NCBI RefSeq assembly: GCF_003058165.1
Contig: NZ_QBUC01000013.1
Span: 34,970 to 98,969 of the forward strand
Direction: 5' to 3'
Origin: Paenisporosarcina sp. OV554
GTDB lineage: Bacteria; Bacillota; Bacilli; Bacillales_A; Planococcaceae
DNA: 64,000 bases
Below, in pieces: positions 16,365 to 25,264 of the stretch (positions are counted from its first letter, which is position 1; every line of letters starts with the position of its first letter). The position numbers and the translations under genes are program-made. Below the pieces are notes generated by a model. It did not search any database. It was not told the DNA's origin and was given only the letters and a program-made list of their open reading frames with translations.

Positions 16365-18017
16365 ATGATCGCTATAAGAGATCGTAAGTTAGCATTATGG
16401 AATATTGGAGTAGCATACATCGCCTTCTTAATTGGTACGTTATGCGGATTATTACAAGTATTTATTCGAAATGATGCACTCAAATTACCGAGTTGGTTAG
16501 ATTATTATCAAATATTAACGGCACATGGCGTGCTGCTTGCACTTATTTTTACTACATTCTTTATTTTTGGTTTCTTTATTACAGGTATGAGTAAAAGTCT
16601 TGGAAGTTTCGGTCCGAAAGTCTATCTATTCTCTTGGATTGGTTTTCTGGTAACAACAATAGGAACCGTATTAGCTACCGCCATGATTGTTTCGGGAGAA
16701 GCTTCGGTTTTATATACGTTCTATGCTCCATTGAAAGCGAGCGGTTGGTATTACGTAGGTCTTGCTTTATTCGTAGTAGGTACATGGATTAGTAGTTTTG
16801 CTTTAGTCGGTCACTATATGATTTGGCGAAAAAAGCATAAAGGTCAATTAAGTCCATTATTTGCATTCATGACGATTGCGACAATTGTCATGTGGATTAT
16901 AGCGTGTTTAGGCGTTGTGGCAACCGTATTATTCCAATTTATTCCTTGGGCATTTGGTTGGGTTGATACGATAAATGTTGAATTAAGCCGCTCATTATTC
17001 TGGTATTTCGGGCATCCTTTGGTATATTTCTGGCTACTACCTGCATACATGGCATGGTATGTCATTGTACCGAAGTTAATTGGAACAAAAGTATTTAGTG
17101 ATTCCCTTGCACGTTTATCATTTGTATTATTTATTCTCTTTTCTATCCCAGTTGGATTCCACCATCAGTTAACTGAACCTGGGATCTCTAATTTTTGGAA
17201 ATTCCTTCAAGTTGTTTTAACGTTTATGGTAATCATTCCATCATTGATGACTGCATTCTCGATGTTTGCAACTTTTGAAATTGCAGGTCGTAAAAAAGGC
17301 GGCAAAGGACTTTTCGGATGGTTTACAAAACTTCCTTGGAAAGATGTGCGTTTTACATCCATATTTGTAGCGATGGCGTTCTTCATCCCTGGTGGAGCGG
17401 GCGGGATTATTAATGCTAGTTTCCAATTAAATGAGATAGTTCACAATACATTATGGATCGTTGGACATTTCCACATTACAGTCGGAACACCTGTAGCTAT
17501 GACATTTATGGGGCTGACATTCTGGATCATTCCTTATTTAACGGGTCGTAAATTTTCAAAATCTATGCAAAAATTAGGGTTCATCCAAATTATTACATGG
17601 GCTATCGGGATGTTGTTAATGTCGACATCACAGCACATTTTAGGTTTGCTTGGCGCACCAAGACGTACTGCGTATTCTGGTTACAATAATCACCCATCCG
17701 CAATGGAATGGTTTGATGGAATTTTAAGCAATCATGTAACCATGGCAATCGGCGGAAGTATATTATTTTTATCAGCAATGATACTAATATATATTGTTGT
17801 TATGACCATGTTCATTTCTCCAAAAGCCGTTAAGGAAAGAGATTTTGTTGACTTCCCAATGGCTGAAAGTGATGTTGAGAACACACCGAAATTCTTGGAA
17901 AACTGGTGGATTTGGATTGGTATCGCCTTCGTCCTCATTATCATCGCATATGCGATTCCATTAAGCGGTATGATTCACCATGCACCTCCAGGTTCAGAAG
18001 GTTTTAAAACATGGTAG
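16365..18017 (+). CDS. cbaA: Cytochrome ba3 oxidase subunit I
   Basis: 550 residues with about 13 membrane helices. Heme and copper ligands are visible: HGVLLALIFT (low-spin heme b ligand), the GHPLVYFWLLP His-x3-Tyr pair forming the CuB-Tyr cross-link, GFHHQ (two CuB histidines) and VGHFH (both heme ligands). This is the O2-reducing, proton-pumping core of a B-family oxidase with high oxygen affinity. The proton path residues differ from A-family enzymes, as expected. It lies between subunit II and a tiny membrane gene, all probably under Fnr. Confidence 0.93.
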   Translation: MIAIRDRKLALWNIGVAYIAFLIGTLCGLLQVFIRNDALKLPSWLDYYQILTAHGVLLALIFTTFFIFGFFITGMSKSLGSFGPKVYLFSWIGFLVTTIGTVLATAMIVSGEASVLYTFYAPLKASGWYYVGLALFVVGTWISSFALVGHYMIWRKKHKGQLSPLFAFMTIATIVMWIIACLGVVATVLFQFIPWAFGWVDTINVELSRSLFWYFGHPLVYFWLLPAYMAWYVIVPKLIGTKVFSDSLARLSFVLFILFSIPVGFHHQLTEPGISNFWKFLQVVLTFMVIIPSLMTAFSMFATFEIAGRKKGGKGLFGWFTKLPWKDVRFTSIFVAMAFFIPGGAGGIINASFQLNEIVHNTLWIVGHFHITVGTPVAMTFMGLTFWIIPYLTGRKFSKSMQKLGFIQIITWAIGMLLMSTSQHILGLLGAPRRTAYSGYNNHPSAMEWFDGILSNHVTMAIGGSILFLSAMILIYIVVMTMFISPKAVKERDFVDFPMAESDVENTPKFLENWWIWIGIAFVLIIIAYAIPLSGMIHHAPPGSEGFKTW

Positions 18018-18029
18018 GAGTTGAGTAAA

Positions 18030-18116
18030 ATGGTAGTCTTAATGTTAATTTGTTTATTCGTCGTCATTACTTTGGTGACGGGTATGATAATTGATTTAAA
18101 TAGTTTAGATGAATAA
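18030..18116 (+). CDS. Tiny membrane protein at the end of the ba3 operon
   Basis: A 28-residue frame: MVVLMLICLFVVITLVTGMI is one membrane helix, followed by a short acidic tail. It begins 12 bases after subunit I with GTAGGAG at good spacing and ends just before the operon terminator. Its place suggests an accessory oxidase subunit comparable to the CbaD-type proteins of other ba3 operons; I infer this from context only. Confidence 0.6.
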   Translation: MVVLMLICLFVVITLVTGMIIDLNSLDE

Positions 18117-18122
18117 TTGAAA

Positions 18123-18166
18123 CAAAAAAGGTTTGTGGCGAGAGTTTTCGCTACAAACCTTTTTTA
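18123..18166. terminator. Bidirectional terminator between the ba3 operon and the SWIM gene
   Basis: Arms AAAAAAGGTTTGT and ACAAACCTTTTTT plus inner GGCGAG/TTCGCT pairing. Symmetric A- and T-runs allow use from both sides. Confidence 0.9.
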
Positions 18167-19755
18167 GTGTTCATTTTATCGAGCTCATCTAGGAATGCAG
18201 TGCGCAAAGGATATTTTTTTTGTAAGGCATCCACTAGTAATGCGGTGACCTCCTCGCCGAACAATTTCTTAAACGCCTTGATTTCCCGACATACTTGACG
18301 ATAATTCGAGCGGTTGGATGCACTACTTGCTTTTTCATACAACCATAGAAGGTACAATTCTTTTGTTTCTTGCGGATACTCTGCCTTAAGCCATTGTACG
18401 TGTTCAGGTAGATTATACAAATTCACCTGACAATAGTGAAGCAGCTGGCTAAATAAATTCTCTTGTTTCAAAATGGTTGTATACACTACTGAGTACTGAT
18501 GTTTGGAGTTCAAGATTGATAAAAGTTTATCAAGCACATCAGGCCATTCGTCTAGGCTATAAAGCTCTTTTAAATCGTTGAAAAATTCGATATTACCATG
18601 TGAAACTAGTTGAAAAGCAAGTTCTTTCTGATGTGCCAAGTGATTTTGCATTTTATGCAACTTATATTGGTGAATTCGCCATTTATTTACCAATCCTGGA
18701 TATTCAGAATGCTCGAATTCACCTGCTAATGCGATATCCATAGCATCGTCCAAATTCTGTAAAGCAATGGCCCGTTCAATGGCTATTTCTTTAATGTCAT
18801 CTAGATGTCTATTATTTTGTAAAAAATTTTCAATAGCTTGATCATCTTGTCGAATGGACAACAAGTTGAATTGGAGAATTTTCAATTGACTGAGCTCATA
18901 TCTGCTCCTATAGCCGGATTCGGATTGGATAAAAGTTTCAAGAAATTGCAAATGAAGTGACATTAAGTTGAACAATTTCTCATCTTCACATAGCGTCATC
19001 CCAGCCCTAAGCAATTCGAATTTCCAATCGGACCAATCCGTGTAAATTTTATTTTCAGAAGCTTTTATAATTTGTTTAAGCATCGAGGTCTTCTCTTGAC
19101 TTGACCATGAGAAGACGCCATTGGAAATAGCATAGTGAATTTGAGATTGCAATTGTTGAATCACATCACCAAAATTCCCAGATGAATCGTCGGTGAACTG
19201 TAGTGCTTTGACGACGGGTTGCAACGTTTGAAGTCCTGTCTTAACGGCCATCTGATAACGACTCGTTTCGATGTACTGATCAATAAGAAGTATTAACTTT
19301 TCTGCTCCATGGAGTGCCATAAATGACTGACTGTAAGTAATAAATCCCCTCTGTTTAGCACAATTAATTGAAGACTGGACAATGATTTTGGATTGGCTCA
19401 GTTCATTGTTATCCAGCACATCTTCGTAACGAACTATGTGGATAGAAGATACCTTCGATTCAGCTTGAGTCGGAAGAGCGGTAACAGTATCAAGAATAGC
19501 CAGACACAGTGCAACTTGATGTTTGCAAAAATCTGTTATTGTATATGGACAGTCACAGTTGGAGGAAAGAATGTCATGTTGATCATTCACTTCCAGCTGA
19601 ACTAAATATAGCTCTGTCCCCAACACTTCTGCGTGAAAAGTAGAAGTATTGCTTTTACTTAGCTTTATATGTTGGACTTGCCCATTTTGAAAATAAGATT
19701 TACCACGTTTGAAAATATGGGATGGCACCGATTGATTTAAGTCGATAAGGTTCAA
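18151..19755 (-). CDS. SWIM zinc-finger protein
   Basis: 534 residues. The SWIM motif near the N-terminus is complete: CDCPYTITDFCKH (C67, C69, C77, H79), predicted to bind DNA or protein. The remaining 450 residues are helical and repeat-like with no domain I recognise. In many Bacillales a SWIM protein is paired with a SNF2-type helicase; none is present here. The TTG at 19755 is preferred as start because it sits 8 bases from GAGGAGGT, while the GTG at 19761 touches that site. Transcribed alone, convergent with the oxidase operon. Confidence 0.78.
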   Translation of the reverse strand: MNLIDLNQSVPSHIFKRGKSYFQNGQVQHIKLSKSNTSTFHAEVLGTELYLVQLEVNDQHDILSSNCDCPYTITDFCKHQVALCLAILDTVTALPTQAESKVSSIHIVRYEDVLDNNELSQSKIIVQSSINCAKQRGFITYSQSFMALHGAEKLILLIDQYIETSRYQMAVKTGLQTLQPVVKALQFTDDSSGNFGDVIQQLQSQIHYAISNGVFSWSSQEKTSMLKQIIKASENKIYTDWSDWKFELLRAGMTLCEDEKLFNLMSLHLQFLETFIQSESGYRSRYELSQLKILQFNLLSIRQDDQAIENFLQNNRHLDDIKEIAIERAIALQNLDDAMDIALAGEFEHSEYPGLVNKWRIHQYKLHKMQNHLAHQKELAFQLVSHGNIEFFNDLKELYSLDEWPDVLDKLLSILNSKHQYSVVYTTILKQENLFSQLLHYCQVNLYNLPEHVQWLKAEYPQETKELYLLWLYEKASSASNRSNYRQVCREIKAFKKLFGEEVTALLVDALQKKYPLRTAFLDELDKMNTKKGL

Positions 19756-19968
19756 AATCACACCTCCTCTCTATAATTACCTTAAACGATTATTTAATTT
19801 CTGCCAACAAATCTATTAGCATATTCTAACAACAAATATATTGTAATTTTCGATGTAATCTGACAATATAAAATAGAAGGATTTCCAAAGTTTAGGATTC
19901 TATCATTTTAATAGATAAAAGCGCATACAATGGAAATTACTACTTGTACAAATAGGAGGAACTTGAGA

Positions 19969-21489
19969 ATGGTATATGCATTTCCAAACACAGATGGTTC
20001 TATCATAACTTTTAAAGAAAAATATGATAATTATATTAATGGTGAGTGGACTGCTCCAGTAAATGGTCAATATTTTGATAACGTAACACCTGTAACGGGT
20101 CAAAATTTCACTCAAATTGCTCGCTCAACTTCAGAAGACATTGAACTAGCTCTTGATGCAGCCCATGCAGCAAAAGACGATTGGGGAAAAACGTCTGTAG
20201 CTGCACGTGCTAATATTTTAAATAAAATTGCTGATCGTATGGAAGAAAACTTAGAAATGTTAGCTGTTGCAGAAACTTGGGATAACGGGAAAGCAGTACG
20301 TGAAACATTAAATGCAGATTTACCTCTTGCTATCGACCACTTCCGCTACTTTGCAGGGGCTATCCGTGCGCAAGAAGGCTCATTAAGTCAAATTGATGAT
20401 GATACAGTTGCTTATCATTTCCATGAACCTATTGGAGTAGTAGGACAAATCATTCCTTGGAACTTCCCACTATTAATGGCGGTATGGAAGCTTGCTCCAG
20501 CCCTAGCTGCAGGAAACTGTGTAGTGTTAAAACCTGCTGAGCAAACACCAGCTAGTATTCTAGTATTTGCTGAACTAGTTGGAGATTTATTACCACCAGG
20601 TGTGTTGAACATTGTCAATGGTTTTGGATTAGAAGCCGGGAAGCCACTTGCATCGAACCCGCGTATCGGAAAAATTGCCTTCACTGGTGAAACGACTACA
20701 GGTCGTATGATTATGCAATACGCTTCTCAAAACTTAATTCCAGTTACTTTAGAATTAGGCGGCAAGTCACCAAACATTTTCTTCGAAGATGTAATGGATC
20801 ATGATGATGCGTTCTTAGATAAAGCAGTTGAAGGATTTGTATTATTTGCATTGAACCAAGGGGAAGTATGTACATGCCCTTCACGTGCATTAGTTCAAGA
20901 GTCTATTTACGATAAATTTATGGAAAAAGTATTAGCACGCGTTGAAGCAATTATAACTGGAAACCCTCTTGATCCAAATACGATGATGGGTGCTCAAGCT
21001 TCTAACGAACAATTAGAAAAAATCTTGTCTTACCTGGATATCGGGAAACAAGAGGGAGCAGAATGCTTAATTGGTGGAGAACGTAATAATATTGACGGCG
21101 ATTTCGCGGGAGGATATTATGTGAAACCGACTGTCTTCAAAGGGAATAACAAAATGCGTATTTTCCAAGAAGAAATCTTTGGTCCAGTTGTCTCAGTAAC
21201 AACGTTCAAAACTCAAGAAGAGGCACTTGAAATTGCCAATGATACTTTATATGGACTTGGAGCAGGTGTATGGTCACGTAACATGAATACAGCATACCGT
21301 TTCGGGCGTGCGATTCATGCTGGTCGCGTTTGGACAAACTGTTACCATGCTTACCCAGCACATGCTGCGTTCGGTGGATACAAAATGTCAGGTATCGGTC
21401 GCGAAAACCACTTAATGATGTTGAATCACTACCAACAAACTAAAAACCTACTTGTTAGTTACAACGAAAACAAATTAGGATTCTTTTGA
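19969..21489 (+). CDS. Aldehyde dehydrogenase (AldB/ExaC-like)
   Basis: 506 residues of the NAD(P)-dependent aldehyde dehydrogenase family: the NAD-binding block [19 protein letters not shown], the catalytic Glu in LELGGKSPN and the catalytic Cys in [11 protein letters not shown] near residue 300. The N-terminus ([16 protein letters not shown]) and C-terminus resemble AldB/ExaC enzymes that oxidise acetaldehyde and related short aldehydes. The ATG at 19969 is 10 bases from TAGGAGG; an in-frame ATG at 19930 lies before that site and is rejected. The DUF779 gene follows 19 bases later, a conserved pairing. Confidence 0.9.
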   Translation: MVYAFPNTDGSIITFKEKYDNYINGEWTAPVNGQYFDNVTPVTGQNFTQIARSTSEDIELALDAAHAAKDDWGKTSVAARANILNKIADRMEENLEMLAVAETWDNGKAVRETLNADLPLAIDHFRYFAGAIRAQEGSLSQIDDDTVAYHFHEPIGVVGQIIPWNFPLLMAVWKLAPALAAGNCVVLKPAEQTPASILVFAELVGDLLPPGVLNIVNGFGLEAGKPLASNPRIGKIAFTGETTTGRMIMQYASQNLIPVTLELGGKSPNIFFEDVMDHDDAFLDKAVEGFVLFALNQGEVCTCPSRALVQESIYDKFMEKVLARVEAIITGNPLDPNTMMGAQASNEQLEKILSYLDIGKQEGAECLIGGERNNIDGDFAGGYYVKPTVFKGNNKMRIFQEEIFGPVVSVTTFKTQEEALEIANDTLYGLGAGVWSRNMNTAYRFGRAIHAGRVWTNCYHAYPAHAAFGGYKMSGIGRENHLMMLNHYQQTKNLLVSYNENKLGFF

Positions 21490-21508
21490 TCGAAAGGGGA
21501 ATGGACCA

Positions 21509-21874
21509 ATGATTGAACGCGTTACTGCAACGGACGCCACGCTTGAACTGATCGAGTTATTGAAAAGCAAGCACGGTCCTGTCATGTTCCACCAATCAGG
21601 AGGTTGCTGTGACGGGTCTGCACCAATGTGCTACCCAGAAGGCGATTTGATGGTTGGGGATCAAGATGTGCTGCTCGGTTCAATCGGCGACAGTCCTTTC
21701 TATATGCACAAAAGCCAATATGACTATTGGAAACATACACAACTGATTATCGACGTGATAGACGGTCGTGGCGGTATGTTTTCTTTAGAAGGTGTAGAAG
21801 GTAAACGATTCTTAACCAGATCGCGCGCCTTCACGGCTGAAGAGAATAAAGAAATTCAAGCAAATTCAAACTAA
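21509..21874 (+). CDS. DUF779 family protein
   Basis: 121 residues with a cysteine-rich core: HQSGGCCDGSAPMC (about residues 28-41). The pattern is that of DUF779, small proteins encoded beside aldehyde dehydrogenases across bacteria. The cysteines could bind a metal or act in redox chemistry; neither is proved. It probably shares the mRNA of the upstream dehydrogenase (19-base gap, AAAGGGG ribosome site) and is followed by a strong terminator. Confidence 0.85.
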   Translation: MIERVTATDATLELIELLKSKHGPVMFHQSGGCCDGSAPMCYPEGDLMVGDQDVLLGSIGDSPFYMHKSQYDYWKHTQLIIDVIDGRGGMFSLEGVEGKRFLTRSRAFTAEENKEIQANSN

Positions 21875-21882
21875 GAGTTACG

Positions 21883-21932
21883 AAAAGCCGTCATTTTTCC
21901 GAGTGAAAACTTGTGAGATGACGGCTTTTTTA
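21883..21932 (+). terminator. Terminator after the aldehyde dehydrogenase-DUF779 operon
   Basis: Arms AAAAGCCGTCAT and ATGACGGCTTTTTT enclose about 23 bases of loop. Confidence 0.85.
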
Positions 21933-21951
21933 TGGGGAAATTGGGTGAACG

Positions 21952-22085
21952 GGAAAAAACATCGATTGAAAAGGAATAAACGGGGATGAATAGGAATAAA
22001 ACAGTCGCGAACGGGATTAAACCCCTCGTGAAAAGGAATAAATCAAACTGAATGGGAATAAATACTGGTAAAGATGGGCAAATGA
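21952..22085 (+). repeat. Tandem 20-21-bp repeat array, seven units
   Basis: A GGAATAAA-like core starts at 21952, 21973, 21993, 22014, 22035, 22055 and 22076, so spacings are 21, 20, 21, 21, 20 and 21. Each core is usually preceded by TGAA or GAA. The array begins 20 bases after a terminator. The stop-free frame across it on the minus strand is a by-product of the period. Confidence 0.82.
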
Positions 22086-22197
22086 AATAAAGGGTTTTCA
22101 AAATGGATTAGAGAAAGGTAAAAGATAGCAATAACTATGCGCCAACTACTTTCTAACACGGCTTAAGGTACAATTAAAGAAAAGGAGTGAATATGAT

Positions 22198-22401
22198 TTG
22201 GGTAAAATCATTTTTATGTTATTAGTGGTTGTTATTATTTGGTCGTTGTGGCGATTAGCTACTAATCGTCGATTGCCTTTAGATTATTTCTCGCAAGTTG
22301 AGGATGATTTTAAAGGGAAAAAAGAGGAAAGCAAAACTACACTTCTCCATGATACAAAACACGAAATAGAAGATGAAGAATCAACATCCAAAAAAGACTA
22401 A
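22198..22401 (+). CDS. Small membrane-anchored protein of unknown function
   Basis: 67 residues starting TTG after AAAGGAGTG. Residues 3-19 (KIIFMLLVVVIIWSLWR) form one membrane helix; the rest is a charged cytoplasmic tail rich in Lys and Glu (EESKTTLLHD, then EDEESTSKKD). I do not recognise the family. It stands alone between a repeat array and the NUDIX gene, 44 bases upstream of the latter, and might share its transcript. Confidence 0.55.
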   Translation: MGKIIFMLLVVVIIWSLWRLATNRRLPLDYFSQVEDDFKGKKEESKTTLLHDTKHEIEDEESTSKKD

Positions 22402-22445
22402 CGCTACATAATAGAACATTTATTGAAAATGAAGGTGGAGAATTA

Positions 22446-23207
22446 ATGTTATTTCGAAGAAAATCCTACACTATAAATCCGGACATGTACGATACGTTTA
22501 ACCATTTTTTTCACACCTTTCTATTACCAAATCAACTGACACATGGTGCAAGCCTTGTCGGCCGTTGGGTAAATGAAAGCAGAACGGAAATTATGGCAAT
22601 GTGGGCATACCGAGACCTAGCGGATTTTGAACATGTTGATGCTGCTATTCGTGAATCAGAACATCATCAAACTGCTCAAAACTACAGACAGACCCTACCG
22701 TCTTTATTTGAGAACAGTTCAGAAGACTTTATGGAGTCGACAGGCAACTATTCAACATCACCTTATATTGTGGCTGTATCTGGTTTTATTCAAAATGAAG
22801 CGGGGCAAGTCCTGCTTGTTCGAAATGAACATCGTTCCAACACGTACGAGATGCCAGGTGGACGAGTAGAGCCAGGGGAGAGTATGAAGGATGCTGTAGC
22901 TCGCGAAGTTCTTGAAGAAACAGGAATTCATGCGGAGATTGGTGATATGGTGGGTGTTTATCAAAATGTCACGACTGGAGTACTTTGTCTCGTTTACAGA
23001 GGAAAGTGGATTTCGGGAAGCGCTACACCTAACCCGGGAGAAACAATCGATGCGCAGTTTGTTGAACTAAATGAAACGAATGTAGCCGATTGGATTACAA
23101 GAGAGCACTTTGCAACGCGAGTCTTTGATGCCATGAACCAAGGAAATGTAGCCTATGAATCATATGAAGTAAGACCATATCGATTACTTGAACGTGTGCA
23201 GGGATAG
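22446..23207 (+). CDS. NIPSNAP-NUDIX fusion hydrolase
   Basis: 253 residues in two parts. Residues 1-90 look like a NIPSNAP/ferredoxin-like domain (MLFRRKSYTINPDMYDTFNH, then MWAYRDLADFEHVDAAI). Residues 105-250 are a NUDIX hydrolase with a complete box, GRVEPGESMKDAVAREVLEE followed by TGI, giving the metal-binding REVLEE. NUDIX enzymes cleave nucleoside diphosphates linked to another group. The N-terminal domain may select the substrate. It is followed by fosB after five bases and then yueD, forming a likely three-gene operon. Confidence 0.8.
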   Translation: MLFRRKSYTINPDMYDTFNHFFHTFLLPNQLTHGASLVGRWVNESRTEIMAMWAYRDLADFEHVDAAIRESEHHQTAQNYRQTLPSLFENSSEDFMESTGNYSTSPYIVAVSGFIQNEAGQVLLVRNEHRSNTYEMPGGRVEPGESMKDAVAREVLEETGIHAEIGDMVGVYQNVTTGVLCLVYRGKWISGSATPNPGETIDAQFVELNETNVADWITREHFATRVFDAMNQGNVAYESYEVRPYRLLERVQG

Positions 23208-23212
23208 CCGAG

Positions 23213-23629
23213 ATGAAGATTAATCATTTGTTGTTTTCTGTATCGAGTCTAGAGAACTCGATTGAATTCTACTCGAAAGTCCTTGGTGCTAAGTTAATAG
23301 CAAAAGGCAGAACGACCGCCTACTTTGACTTAGATGGTTTGTGGCTTGCATTGAATGAAGAAAGAGACATTCCACGAAATGAAATTTACGATTCTTACAC
23401 ACATTTGGCATTCACAATCAATCTGTGTGAATTTGATGAAACACTTGATAAATTGAAGAAATTAAATGTTTCGATATTGCCTAGTCGAGCGAGAGATGCT
23501 CGGGATAAAAAGTCCATTTACTTTGAAGATCCAGACGGACATAAATTCGAATTTCATACGGGCACCCTAAAAGACCGAATGGATTATTACAAGAAAGATA
23601 AGGGACATATGGAGTTTTACGACTTTTAA
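23213..23629 (+). CDS. fosB: Metallothiol transferase FosB (fosfomycin resistance)
   Basis: 138 residues, close to B. subtilis FosB throughout: INHLLFSVSSLENSIEFY, GRTTAYFDLDGLWLALNEE, DIPRNEI and SIYFEDPDGHKFEFHTGTL. The metal ligands are H5, H64 and E113. FosB adds bacillithiol (or cysteine) to fosfomycin and opens its epoxide in the cytoplasm. The ATG follows the NUDIX stop by five bases with only a weak ribosome site (GGGATAG), so translation is probably coupled. Resistance in practice would depend on expression. Confidence 0.92.
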   Translation: MKINHLLFSVSSLENSIEFYSKVLGAKLIAKGRTTAYFDLDGLWLALNEERDIPRNEIYDSYTHLAFTINLCEFDETLDKLKKLNVSILPSRARDARDKKSIYFEDPDGHKFEFHTGTLKDRMDYYKKDKGHMEFYDF

Positions 23630-23655
23630 GATAGAGCCTCGAAGGGATGGAATAA

Positions 23656-24390
23656 ATGAAAGCATATATTATCACTGGAGCATCAAAAGGAATTGGCCTT
23701 GAACTTGCGAAACAGCTTATCGAAGCGGGTCATTGTGTTGTTGGAATCGCCCGTACAGAGAGCGAACTAGACGGGATGAAATTCATTCAGGCAGACCTTT
23801 CTAAGACGGAGAAACTTGAATCGCTGTTGAATGAAGTAATCGAGTCTGTACCAGAAAATGTTGGTTCATTCACACTCATTAATAATGCAGGGATGGTTGA
23901 TCCAATAGGGTTAATTGGGTCTGTAAGTCCTGAAGAAATGACGAAGGCAATCGCGGTCAATTTGACTGCACCAATGATTATTTCTAATGCATATATCTCT
24001 AAGTTGAAGGATTTTCAGGGAACAAAGCGTATTGTCAATATTTCGTCTGGTGCTGGTCGAAATGCATATGAAGGCTGGGGAACTTACTGTGCGACAAAAG
24101 CGGGACTTGATCATTTTTCACGGGTTGTGGCACTTGAGCAATTGAAGGCTAAGCATCCTATAGAAATTGTTTCAATCGCTCCTGGTATAATCGACACGGG
24201 CATGCAAGAGAATATTCGAGCTAGCAGTGAAGATGCGTTTCCACTACTTGATAAGTTCATTGATTACAAAGAACAAGGTTTACTAAGCAGTGCCGAACAA
24301 ACTGCGCGAAAACTAATTTCGTTCATGGAAAACGAAGACTATAAAGAAGTCGGTCCAATAGCTGATATCCGGAATTTTAATATGGATTAA
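23656..24390 (+). CDS. yueD: Short-chain dehydrogenase YueD-like (benzil/carbonyl reductase)
   Basis: 244 residues of the classical SDR fold: TGASKGIG (7-14), NNAG (76-79), Ser in NISSG (130-131) and the catalytic pair Y144-x3-K148. The whole sequence resembles B. subtilis YueD, an NADPH-dependent benzil reductase, including the C-terminal DIRNF. Physiological substrate unknown. It starts 27 bases after fosB with GAAGGGATGG as ribosome site and is probably cotranscribed. Confidence 0.82.
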   Translation: MKAYIITGASKGIGLELAKQLIEAGHCVVGIARTESELDGMKFIQADLSKTEKLESLLNEVIESVPENVGSFTLINNAGMVDPIGLIGSVSPEEMTKAIAVNLTAPMIISNAYISKLKDFQGTKRIVNISSGAGRNAYEGWGTYCATKAGLDHFSRVVALEQLKAKHPIEIVSIAPGIIDTGMQENIRASSEDAFPLLDKFIDYKEQGLLSSAEQTARKLISFMENEDYKEVGPIADIRNFNMD

Positions 24391-24460
24391 TTGTGGTAAG
24401 TGCTTTTTTATGAAATCTGTTAAAGGTAACAGAATCTATAATAAGGATTGAACTGATTAA

Positions 24461-25181
24461 TGAAAAAAGTGAAATTGAAAAACTTTAATTATAAGTTGTT
24501 CGAGCCAATACATAACATTAATGGCTAACTATTATTTTATATCATGGTTGGGGAACAGATGCGGATAGCTACAGTAATTTAGCTGAGAATATTACACAGA
24601 AAGGATTTAGGGTAATCGTTCCGGAAATCATTTATCACGATACTAGAAATTTATTAGAAAACCACATTAATAAAGAAGTAATACAGAAATATTTTTGGAA
24701 AACGATTGTTGAAAGTATTGAAGAGTTTGATGAGTTTACGAAAGAATTAGGCATTCAATTGCAAAAAACCATCGTTGCGGGAAGCTCTATGGGAGGTTTT
24801 ATTGCGAATGGTATTTTTGCATCCTCAAAAAAATTAGGCGGCTTAGTAAACATTAACGGGTCTGGATCTTTTTTGTTATCAGAAAGACAGTTTAGAAAGA
24901 TGGACAACCGACCTGAGATACCAGTGGAAGAAGAACATATGTCGAGAAAATATAATCCAGTTGAGCGAAAAAATTGTAATTCACCCGTACTTCTTATGCA
25001 TGGTGATTCAGATCAAACAGTTCCAGTGGAGGGGCAAAAGGATTACTTTAATCACTTGATTGAAGTCGAAGGGAGAAAAGATGTCGATTTGTTGATTTAC
25101 GAAGATATCAACCATCAAATTTCCCTAGAGATGTTAAAGGATTTAATGGTTTGGCTAAATAAGTTTCAGAAAAAGGAATGA
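24461..25181 (+). pseudogene. Frameshifted alpha/beta hydrolase
   Basis: From about 24480 one frame gives NFNYKLFEPIHNING and stops at 24526; the overlapping frame from 24525 continues LTIILYHGWGTDADSYSNLA without a break to 25181. Together they form an alpha/beta hydrolase with the oxyanion block YHGWG, nucleophile GSSMGG, acid in HGDSDQTV and the catalytic His in EDINHQ. One base is missing at about 24524. The extreme 5' end is also unclear: the ATG at 24461 is in a third frame. Resembles YqiA/dienelactone-hydrolase-like esterases. Intact elsewhere, so a single correction would restore most of it. Confidence 0.72.
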
Positions 25182-25216
25182 CTTCTTCATATTGAGAGAA
25201 GGAGGCATTCCTTTTG
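25171..25216. terminator. Terminator between the two converging hydrolase genes
   Basis: Arms AAAAGGAATG and CATTCCTTTT with inner pairings CTTC/GAAG. Usable from both directions. Confidence 0.75.
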
Positions 25217-25264
25217 CAATTTCCTATTTCTTAAAAAGTAACCAAATTACTTGTTTGAGCGATT

